Shown: positions 57,282 to 64,000 of the stretch, in pieces
Position numbering within the stretch: the stretch's first letter is position 1
Layout of the letters: every line of letters starts with the position of its first letter
NCBI RefSeq assembly: GCF_019468565.1
Contig: NZ_CP080521.1
Location: forward strand, 1,302,001 to 1,366,000
DNA length: 64,000 nt
Direction of reading: 5' to 3'
From: Pseudonocardia sp. DSM 110487
GTDB lineage: Bacteria > Actinomycetota > Actinomycetes > Mycobacteriales > Pseudonocardiaceae
Made by a program: the position numbers and the translations under genes
Notes under the pieces: model-generated
The model's database searches: none
What the model saw: only the letters and a program-made list of their open reading frames with translations
Told to the model about the DNA's origin: nothing

Positions 57282-58309
57282 GGAGCGTCACCGGTCCCTC
57301 GATCAAGCTGGCGATCTTCGCCATCGTGACGGTGCTGCTCACCGGCGTGCTCGCCGCGACGATCGCCAACACCGGGTTCGGCGCGACGTCGACCTACACC
57401 GCCGTGTTCACCGACGCCTCCGGCCTGGCGGAGGGCGACGACGTGCGGCTCCGGGGCGTCAAGGTCGGGCGCGTGGCGTCCCTCGAGGTGCTCGACGACG
57501 CGCTCGCCGCCGTGGAGCTGGAGATCGAGTCGGAGCGCCGGGTCCCGGCCGCCGTGACCGCGACGATCAAGTACCGCAACATCATCGGCCAGCGCTACGT
57601 CGCGCTGGGGGAGACCGACGCAGGCGGGCCTGCCCTCGACCCCGGCGCGACGATCCCTGTGGAGCGCACGAAACCCGCCCTCGACCTCACCGCGCTGTTC
57701 AACGGGTTCCAGCCGCTGTTCCGGGCGCTGTCGCCCGATGACGTCAACCGGCTGTCGTTCGAGATCATCCAGGTCTTCCAGGGCGAGGGCGGCACGATCG
57801 AGAGCCTGCTCGCCTCCACCGCGTCGCTGACGTCCACGATCGCCGATCGGGACGCCGCGATCGGCGACGTGATCGACAACCTGAACGTCGTCATCGGCAC
57901 GGTCAGCGAGCGGTCCCCCGAGCTGATCGACCTCATCGGGGAGCTGCAGCAGCTGGTCAGCGGCCTCGCCGCGCAGCGAGAGCCGATCGGGGAGGCCATC
58001 GCCGCGATCGGCGATCTCACCGATACGACGGCGGGCCTGCTCGGCGAGGCCCGTCCCGTGCTGCGCGACGACATCGCCGCGCTCGGCGACCTGTCCGGGA
58101 ACCTCGCGGCCGAGTCGCCCGAGGTCGATCGGGTGCTGCGGGGTCTCGCCCCGAAGCTGGAGGCCCTGTCCCGGACCGTGAGCTACGGGAGCTGGTTCAA
58201 CTTCTACCTGTGCATCATCGACGGTGAGGTGACCGTCCCCGGCGTCTCGGCCCCGGTGCCGTTCGTCCCGGCGCCGGGCACCTCGATGCCGGAACGGTGC
58301 GGCCCGTGA
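57278..58309 (+). CDS. mce4B: Mce4B substrate-binding protein
   Basis: A 343-residue protein: membrane anchor (IKLAIFAIVTVLLTGVLAATI), MCE domain (FTDASGLAEGDDVRLRGVKVGRV...IKYRNIIGQRYVALG), helical segment rich in heptad-like Leu/Ile, and a C-terminal SYGSWFNFYLC. The last motif, with a cysteine, recurs in Mce B/C-type subunits. ATGA overlap with mce4A and GTGA overlap with mce4C. Confidence 0.93.
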   Translation: MRSVTGPSIKLAIFAIVTVLLTGVLAATIANTGFGATSTYTAVFTDASGLAEGDDVRLRGVKVGRVASLEVLDDALAAVELEIESERRVPAAVTATIKYRNIIGQRYVALGETDAGGPALDPGATIPVERTKPALDLTALFNGFQPLFRALSPDDVNRLSFEIIQVFQGEGGTIESLLASTASLTSTIADRDAAIGDVIDNLNVVIGTVSERSPELIDLIGELQQLVSGLAAQREPIGEAIAAIGDLTDTTAGLLGEARPVLRDDIAALGDLSGNLAAESPEVDRVLRGLAPKLEALSRTVSYGSWFNFYLCIIDGEVTVPGVSAPVPFVPAPGTSMPERCGP

Positions 58310-59346
58310 GCGCGATCAAGCCGCTCGCGCAGCGGAACCAGGCCGTGGTCGGGGCGATCGCGATCGTGGTCGCGCTGCTGGTCTCGGTGGGCGCCTTCTA
58401 CGCGGAGGACCTGCGGTTCCTCGCAGGCGGCACCCGCTACCGGGCGCACTTCGCGGAGTCGGCGGGGCTGGTGCCGGGAGACCAGGTCCAGGTGGCGGGC
58501 GTGCAGGTCGGCGAGGTCAGCGACGTCCGGCTGGACCGCGGCCGGGTGCTCGTCGCCTTCCGGGTGAACGGCGTGCGCGTCGGCGACGCCACCCGCGCGT
58601 CCATCAAGATCCGCACGCTGCTGGGGGACAAGTACCTGGCGCTCACCGTCGCAGGTGCGGGGGAGCAGGACCCCGCCGCCACGATCCCGGTGGAGCGCAC
58701 CGCCACCCCGTTCCAGATCCCCGACACCCTTGGCGAGTTCGCCACGACCGTCGAAAAGATCGACACCGGGAGGCTGGCAGAGAGCTTCCGGGTGCTGTCC
58801 GACACCTTCAGCGGCACGCCGGGGCACGTCGGCGAAGCCCTGACCGGGCTGTCCCGGCTGTCCGAGACCATCGCGTCCCGCGACGAGGAGCTCGCCACGC
58901 TGCTGGCGAGCACGGCCGACGTGAGCGGCGCGCTGGCCGAACGGGACGACGAGGTGGCGAAGCTGGTCGCCGACGGGTCACGGTTGCTGGAGGAGCTGCA
59001 GCACCGGCGGGACGCGATCAGCGCGCTGCTGCGCGGCACCCAGGACCTCGCGGAGCAGCTGAGCGGCCTCGTCGACGACAACCAGGAACAGCTGCGGCCC
59101 GCGCTGGAGGAGCTCGACCGCGTCACCACCGTGCTGGAGGACAACCAGGACAACCTGTCCCGTGGCGTGGCCGCCATGGCGCTCTACACCCGCGCGTTCA
59201 CCAACGTCGTGGGCAACGGCCGCTGGTTCGACGGCTACCTGTGCGGGCTCCTGCCGCCCGAGGTGAACGGGGGCGCGCTGCAGATCAACCCCGGCGGCTG
59301 TGGACCGCCGGTCACCAGCGACTTCCCGGTCGGGGGCGGCCGGTGA
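58306..59346 (+). CDS. mce4C: Mce4C substrate-binding protein
   Basis: A 346-residue protein: anchor (VVGAIAIVVALLVSVGAFY), MCE domain (FAESAGLVPGDQVQVAGVQVGEV...IKIRTLLGDKYLALT), a long alpha-helical stretch (residues ~150-300) and the NGRWFDGYLCGLLPP C-terminal motif. Start is the GTG overlapping the mce4B stop; an ATG three codons upstream lies inside mce4B and is less likely. Confidence 0.93.
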   Translation: MSAIKPLAQRNQAVVGAIAIVVALLVSVGAFYAEDLRFLAGGTRYRAHFAESAGLVPGDQVQVAGVQVGEVSDVRLDRGRVLVAFRVNGVRVGDATRASIKIRTLLGDKYLALTVAGAGEQDPAATIPVERTATPFQIPDTLGEFATTVEKIDTGRLAESFRVLSDTFSGTPGHVGEALTGLSRLSETIASRDEELATLLASTADVSGALAERDDEVAKLVADGSRLLEELQHRRDAISALLRGTQDLAEQLSGLVDDNQEQLRPALEELDRVTTVLEDNQDNLSRGVAAMALYTRAFTNVVGNGRWFDGYLCGLLPPEVNGGALQINPGGCGPPVTSDFPVGGGR

Positions 59347-60539
59347 GGGGCCGGACCGCGCCGACCGCGCTCGTCTGCGTGCTGGGGCTGCTCCTCGTGG
59401 CCGGTCTGTACGCGGCGTTCCAACCGGCCGATGGCACCCGGATCACCGCCCACTTCGACCGAGCCGTCGGCCTCTACACCGGCTCCGCCGTGCGCGTGCT
59501 GGGCATCGAGGTGGGAACGGTGGATGCGGTGGTCCCCGATGGCGCGACGGTGCGCGTGGAGCTGAGGGTGCGGCCCGAGTTCCCGATCCCGCCGGACGCG
59601 TCGGCGGTGGTGGTGGCCCCGAGCCTGGTGAGCGACCGGTACGTGCAGCTCACGCCCGCACACGTCGACGGGCCCGCGATGGAGACGGGCACGGTGATCC
59701 CGCGCGAGCGCACGGCAACGCCCGTCGAGATCGACGCCTTGATGCGCAGCATCGACGAGCTCTCGACGGCGCTGGGCCCCAACGGCGCGAACGCCGATGG
59801 TGCGCTCTCGTCCGTGCTCGACACCGCGGCCGCGAACCTCGACGGCAACGGGGAGAACCTCCACACCACGCTCACCCGGCTCGGCGAGCTGGCCGGCACG
59901 CTGTCGGACTCGCGGGACGACCTGTTCGCCACCGTCGACAACCTGCACCGCTTCACCGCGACCCTCGCCGAGAGCGACGCGCAGATCCGCGAGTTCCAGA
60001 CCCGGCTCGCGGACGTCGCCGGTTTCCTCGCCGACGAGCGGGAGCAGCTGGGCAGCTCGCTGAGCTCCCTGGCCGCGGCGCTGGAGAAGGTCGACACGTT
60101 CATCGCGGACAACAAGGACCTCATCTCCGCCAACGTGGCGCGGCTGGCCGGGGTCACCAAGGCGCTCGTCGACCAGCGCAAGGCGCTCGCCGAGGTCATC
60201 GACGTGGCACCGCTCGGCGCCTCGAACTTCATCAACGCCTACGACGCCGCATCCGGATCGGTGGCCGTGCGCGGTGCGTTCCCCGAGCTCGCCCTGTCGC
60301 CGGTGATGACGCTCTGCACGCTGGTCCAGCGTGGAATCGCGGGCACCGTTCCGCCGGAGGTCACCGCGGCGTGCGGCGATCTCGCCCCCGTGCTCGACGG
60401 CGCGGTGCCGCTCCCCTCGGTGGCGGAGCTGCTCGGGGATCTGCAGCAGGGCAAGACCCCCGCGATCCCACTGCCCCTCGTGGAGGCGCTCACCGGGGAG
60501 TCCTCGACGCTGGTCCCGTCGATCGGCGGGCCGCGATGA
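59343..60539 (+). CDS. mce4D: Mce4D substrate-binding protein
   Basis: A 398-residue protein: anchor (TALVCVLGLLLVAGLYAAF), MCE domain (FDRAVGLYTGSAVRVLGIEVGTV...VVAPSLVSDRYVQLTP), helical tube segment, and a Pro/Leu-rich tail. The VGLYxGSxVRxLGIxVG pattern is typical of D-type Mce subunits. GTG start overlapping mce4C. Confidence 0.93.
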   Translation: MRGRTAPTALVCVLGLLLVAGLYAAFQPADGTRITAHFDRAVGLYTGSAVRVLGIEVGTVDAVVPDGATVRVELRVRPEFPIPPDASAVVVAPSLVSDRYVQLTPAHVDGPAMETGTVIPRERTATPVEIDALMRSIDELSTALGPNGANADGALSSVLDTAAANLDGNGENLHTTLTRLGELAGTLSDSRDDLFATVDNLHRFTATLAESDAQIREFQTRLADVAGFLADEREQLGSSLSSLAAALEKVDTFIADNKDLISANVARLAGVTKALVDQRKALAEVIDVAPLGASNFINAYDAASGSVAVRGAFPELALSPVMTLCTLVQRGIAGTVPPEVTAACGDLAPVLDGAVPLPSVAELLGDLQQGKTPAIPLPLVEALTGESSTLVPSIGGPR

Positions 60540-61726
60540 AGCGGATCGGCGTGATCATCGGGGTGGGCATCCTGCTCGCGGGGTGCGGAACCGGCGGCTA
60601 CCGCGGCCTCTACGACACCCCACTGCCCGGCGGCGCCGACCTCGGCGGCCACCCGTACCGCGTCACCGCCGAGTTCGACGACGTCCTCGACCTCGTCCCG
60701 CAGGCAGGCGTCAAGCTGAACGACGTCGCGGTCGGGCGCGTGGAGTCGATCTCGCTTGCGCCGGACAACTCCGCCGCGCTCGTCGACCTCGCGGTGCACG
60801 GCGACGTCGAGCTGCCCGCGAACGCGCGCGCCGAGCTGCGCCAGTCCAGCCTGCTCGGGGAGAAGTTCGTGGAGCTCTCCGCCCCGACGGCGGAGCTGCC
60901 GCGCGGCCGGCTGCGCGACGGTGACGTGATCCCGCTGGCGGCGACCCGGCGCAACCCCGAGGTCGAGGAGGTGCTCGCCGCGCTCTCCCTGCTGCTGAAC
61001 GGGGGCGGGGTGGCGCACCTCAACGACATCGTCCGGGAGGTCAACCAAACGCTGTCGGGCAACGAGCCCCAGATCCGGTCGCTGCTCTCCCGGCTCGACA
61101 CCGTCATCGGCGACCTGGACGAGCAGAAGGGCACGATCGTGCGGGCGATCGACGGCCTGCACCGGCTGTCCGCCGAGCTCGTCGGGCAGACCGACCACGT
61201 CGCCACCGCGCTGGAGGATCTCGCCCCCGGCATCGATGCGCTCAACCACCAGCGCGACCAGCTGGTCGGCATGCTCCGGGCGCTCGATGATCTGTCCGCG
61301 GTGGCGGTCGACACCGTGAACCGCAGCCGCGATGACCTGATCGCCGACCTCCGCGCGCTCGCCCCGATCCTGCAGAAGCTCGCCGAGGCCGGTAGCGACC
61401 TGCCCCGGTCACTGCAGTTCTTCCTCAGCTACCCGTTCCCCGACTACGCGATGGAGTCGCTGAAGGGCGACTACTTCAACACCGACGTCCGGATCGAGAT
61501 GGACCTGACCGGCATCCTCGGCAACCTCAGCCGGTCCTCGCAGCCGATCGTCCCGCTGCCGGACGCCGTGCCCGCGCTGCCCGAGTTGCCCGCCCTGCCC
61601 GCCCTGCCCGAGCTGCCGCTCCTCGGAGGCGGTGGTGAGCCCGACGTACCGGACGAGGAGCGTGCGGAGCCCGACGAGGGCGAGTCGCCCGGCCTGCTCG
61701 ACGGCCTGCTGGGGGGATCGCGGTGA
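60536..61726 (+). CDS. mce4E: Mce4E lipoprotein
   Basis: A 396-residue protein with a short signal peptide ending in the lipobox LLAGC (Cys17), as expected for the E subunit (LprN-type). The MCE domain (FDDVLDLVPQAGVKLNDVAVGRV...LRQSSLLGEKFVELS) follows, then a helical segment and an unusual C-terminal tail of Pro-Glu/Leu repeats (residues ~340-365) and acidic residues. Anchored to the membrane by lipid instead of a helix. ATGA overlap with mce4D. Confidence 0.93.
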   Translation: MKRIGVIIGVGILLAGCGTGGYRGLYDTPLPGGADLGGHPYRVTAEFDDVLDLVPQAGVKLNDVAVGRVESISLAPDNSAALVDLAVHGDVELPANARAELRQSSLLGEKFVELSAPTAELPRGRLRDGDVIPLAATRRNPEVEEVLAALSLLLNGGGVAHLNDIVREVNQTLSGNEPQIRSLLSRLDTVIGDLDEQKGTIVRAIDGLHRLSAELVGQTDHVATALEDLAPGIDALNHQRDQLVGMLRALDDLSAVAVDTVNRSRDDLIADLRALAPILQKLAEAGSDLPRSLQFFLSYPFPDYAMESLKGDYFNTDVRIEMDLTGILGNLSRSSQPIVPLPDAVPALPELPALPALPELPLLGGGGEPDVPDEERAEPDEGESPGLLDGLLGGSR

Positions 61727-62967
61727 TCACTCGCAAGATCCGCGTCCAGCTCGCGGTGTTCCTGCTGATCGCCGCCGTCGGCGTCACCTACGTCGGCGGC
61801 CGCTACGCGGGGCTCGATCGCCTCTTCGGCGCTGGCGGCTACCGCGTCACCGTGCAGCTGGCCGACTCCGGCGGGATCTTCGAGAACGCCGAGGTGACCT
61901 ACCGAGGGGTGGCCGTCGGGCGGGTGGTGGACCTGCGCCTGACCAGCACCGGTGTCGCCGTGGAGCTGGACATCGACGACACCGCGCCCCAGATCCCGGC
62001 CGCGGCGCGGGCCGTGATCGCCAACCGGTCCGCGATCGGCGAGCAGTTCGTGGACCTGCAGCCCGACGACGGCGATCCGCCGTACCTCACCGAGGGTTCC
62101 GTGATCGCGGTCGAGCGCACCGAGCTTCCGCCGCGCACCGAGGACGTGCTGGCCCACCTGGACGGGCTGCTCACGAGCGTGCCGATCGACTCCGTGCAGA
62201 CCGTCGTCGCGGAGCTGGGCACCGCGTTCGACGGCGCCGGACCGCCGCTGCAACGGCTGCTCGACGGCGGAGGCGCGTTCGTCGACACGGCCAGCGAGCA
62301 CCTGCCGCAGACCGTCGGGTTGCTCGCCGACGGCCGCACCGTGCTGGCCACGCAGGAGGACCAGAGCGCGGAGATCCTCGCCTACAGCAAGGGCCTCCGG
62401 CAGATCAGCGAGCAGCTCGCCGACTCCGACCCCGACCTGCGCCGCGTGATCACCGCGTCGCCCCGGGTGGCCCGGCACATCGAGGACCTCCTGCGGAAGT
62501 CCGGTTCGGACATGTCGGTGCTGATCGCGAACCTGCTCACCGTCTCGGAGGTCACCGAGAGCCGCACTGACGCCATCGAGCAGCTGCTGGTGGCGTTCCC
62601 GGTGATCAACGCGTTCACACCGAGCACCGCCCCGGACGGGCGGGGGCACCTGGGCCTCGTGCTCAACTTCTTCGATCCGCTGCCGTGCACGAGGGGCTAC
62701 GAGGAGACCGCCCAACGTCGTGCCGACGAGCTCACCACGGCCGAGCCCAACTACGACGTGGGCTGCGCCGAGCCCGACGGCAGCCCGATCAGCGTGCGGG
62801 GAGCGCAGAACGCGCCTCGCGGTGACGAGCCGGACGGTCCGGCCGAGGCAGGCGGTTCCGGCACGGAGGCCGAGCCCGAGGTGGAGCCGCAACGGTTGCC
62901 GGGCCCCGTCGGGCAGATGGACGGCGGCGGCGCACGCACCCTCGCCCAGCTGCTGGGGCTGCCGTGA
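61723..62967 (+). CDS. mce4F: Mce4F substrate-binding protein
   Basis: A 414-residue protein: anchor (VQLAVFLLIAAVGVTYVGG), MCE domain (LADSGGIFENAEVTYRGVAVGRV...VIANRSAIGEQFVDLQP), helical region, FFDPLPCTRGYEET, and an acidic Glu/Pro-rich tail. The GGIFxNAEVTYRGVxVGRV signature is diagnostic of F-type subunits. GTG start overlapping mce4E. Confidence 0.93.
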   Translation: MITRKIRVQLAVFLLIAAVGVTYVGGRYAGLDRLFGAGGYRVTVQLADSGGIFENAEVTYRGVAVGRVVDLRLTSTGVAVELDIDDTAPQIPAAARAVIANRSAIGEQFVDLQPDDGDPPYLTEGSVIAVERTELPPRTEDVLAHLDGLLTSVPIDSVQTVVAELGTAFDGAGPPLQRLLDGGGAFVDTASEHLPQTVGLLADGRTVLATQEDQSAEILAYSKGLRQISEQLADSDPDLRRVITASPRVARHIEDLLRKSGSDMSVLIANLLTVSEVTESRTDAIEQLLVAFPVINAFTPSTAPDGRGHLGLVLNFFDPLPCTRGYEETAQRRADELTTAEPNYDVGCAEPDGSPISVRGAQNAPRGDEPDGPAEAGGSGTEAEPEVEPQRLPGPVGQMDGGGARTLAQLLGLP

Positions 62968-63458
62968 GGATCCCGCCGCGGACGCTCCTCGTCGCATGGG
63001 CAGGGCTCGCGACGGTCGTCGCAGGGCTGCTGTGGTGGCAGGCGGCCTCCGACCCGGACGTGCAGCTCGCCGGCACCCGTGACGTCGTGCTCGACGCCGG
63101 CTCTCGCGCGCTGGTGGAGCTGAGCACGATCGCGGCCGCCGACGCCGATGCGGGCCTCGACCGGTGGGAGCGCGCCGCCACCGGGCCCCTGCTGGATCAG
63201 CTGCGGGAGCAGCGCGAGCAGAACCTCGCCGCGGTGCGGGCGGCGGGGACCACCAGGTCCGTCCGGCTGCTGCGTGCCGCGGTCACCGAGGTGGACCTCG
63301 CGCGCGGGACGGCACGTGTCATCGCGGCCCTCGAGGTGACGGAGAACGCCGCCGCTCCCTCGCGGACCAGGCTCGACGGCCAGCTCGTTGAGACGCCCGA
63401 CGGGTGGAAGGTCGCCGCGGTGGAGGCCGTGGGCGTCTCGACGGGACAGGACCGGTGA
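62964..63458 (+). CDS. Mce-associated membrane protein (Mas4A-like)
   Basis: A 164-residue protein with one N-terminal membrane segment (LLVAWAGLATVVAGLLWW) and an NTF2-like extracytoplasmic domain: a helical first half, then strands TRSVRLLRAAVTEVDLARGTARVIAALEVT and a final amphipathic strand. It corresponds by position to Rv3493c, one of two small proteins ending mycobacterial mce4 operons, thought to stabilise the Mce complex. GTGA overlap at both ends. Confidence 0.88.
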   Translation: MRIPPRTLLVAWAGLATVVAGLLWWQAASDPDVQLAGTRDVVLDAGSRALVELSTIAAADADAGLDRWERAATGPLLDQLREQREQNLAAVRAAGTTRSVRLLRAAVTEVDLARGTARVIAALEVTENAAAPSRTRLDGQLVETPDGWKVAAVEAVGVSTGQDR

Positions 63459-63976
63459 GCGTGATCGAATCGCTGATCAAGCGGGTGCCGACCGCCGTTC
63501 TCGCCGCGGTCGCGGTCCTCGCCACCGTGCTGGCGCTGTGGTCGGGCGCGGCCACGTACCAGCTGCGCACGGACGGAGCCGCCGCCAACCACGCCCTCAC
63601 CGACGTAGCGGGGACCGAGGCGGTGATCGACGGCGTGACCGAGGCGGTCGAGACCGTCTTCTCCTACGAGTACCGCGACACCGCCCGCACCCGCGAGGCC
63701 GCCAGGGAGCTGCTCGTCGGGGCGGCCGTGGAGCAGTACGAGGCCCTGTTCGCCGAGGTCGAGCGGCGGGCGCCGGAGCGCAGGACGGTGCTCAGCACGG
63801 CCGTCCGGTCAGTCGGAGTCGTCGAGCTGCGCGACGACCGGGCAACCGTGCTGGTCTTCGTCGATCAGCAGATCCTGCAGGGCGACGGCACGCACACGTC
63901 CGGCGCGAGCCAGCTGGAGATCTCGGTGGTCCACGACGACGGCTCGTGGCGGATCGACGGCATCACGGTCCTCTGA
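63455..63976 (+). CDS. Mce-associated membrane protein (Mas4B-like)
   Basis: A 173-residue protein: one membrane helix (VLAAVAVLATVLALWSGAATY), then an NTF2-like domain with VFSYEYRDTARTREAARELLVG, RRAPERRTVLSTAVRSVGVVELRDDRATVLVFVDQQ and a terminal strand SWRIDGITVL. It corresponds by position to Rv3492c and is probably the last gene of the operon. The GTG overlapping the upstream stop is chosen; a second GTG two codons later is possible. Confidence 0.88.
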   Translation: MSVIESLIKRVPTAVLAAVAVLATVLALWSGAATYQLRTDGAAANHALTDVAGTEAVIDGVTEAVETVFSYEYRDTARTREAARELLVGAAVEQYEALFAEVERRAPERRTVLSTAVRSVGVVELRDDRATVLVFVDQQILQGDGTHTSGASQLEISVVHDDGSWRIDGITVL

Positions 63977-64000
63977 GCGGGCAGGCGCGCCAGAAGTTCC

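Overview
The window is very GC-rich, uses GTG starts often, and is densely packed with head-to-tail genes that overlap by 4 bases (ATGA/GTGA). Together with F420-type luciferase-like oxidoreductases, an mce locus and actinobacterial gene orders, this points to an actinomycete. I infer a Pseudonocardia-like member of the Pseudonocardiales; the genus is a guess. I saw no rRNA, tRNA, CRISPR array, prophage or transposase.

Layout. 1-10 kb is a mixed housekeeping/accessory stretch: a 5'-truncated MFS transporter, an S4-domain protein, a surface acyltransferase, a lytic transglycosylase with a structured leader, a QueA-like/SDR pair divergent from soxR, a pyruvyl-transferase-like protein, a TetR regulator with two HTH segments divergent from a PtpB-like phosphatase, and a small RHH/PIN toxin-antitoxin pair. 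10.2-12.5 kb holds a pair of acyl-CoA dehydrogenases.

From 12.6 kb to the end the window is essentially a compact cholesterol/steroid catabolic island under KstR. In order it holds: kstR; the fused dehydrogenase fadE34; the igr operon (chsE1-chsE2-chsH2-chsH1-ltp2), which removes the last side-chain propionyl unit; kstD-kshA-small CxxC protein-kshB (ring B opening); a second KstD-like flavoprotein followed by hsaADCB (ring A hydroxylation and meta-cleavage); divergent fadA5/cyp125 plus an alcohol dehydrogenase; a DUF35-ltp4-ltp3-LLM-NTF2 operon divergent from an Rv3520c-like LLM enzyme and a FadD; echA19 divergent from fadD19 plus a nitronate-monooxygenase-like protein; fadE26-fadE27 divergent from hsd4A-ALDH-SDR-yrbE4A-yrbE4B-mce4A-F-mas4AB (sterol import). 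Thirteen sites resembling the KstR consensus (T-N2-AAC-N2-GTT-N2-A) sit at the promoters of these units. HsaEFG, the KstR2/ring-CD genes and MceG are not in the window.

Between and inside these operons are islands of unrelated genes (membrane protein plus lipoprotein, Uma2-like, DUF1905, DUF1579-like, AbiEi-like) and several intergenic repeat families. Two families repeatedly supply the stop codons of flanking genes. A 159-bp element with CTAG target duplication looks like a MITE. The most notable observations are KstR operators embedded in the 3' ends of two genes (C-terminus NENxF-stop), the palindromes acting as shared stop/terminator modules, and the small cysteine protein wedged between kshA and kshB.
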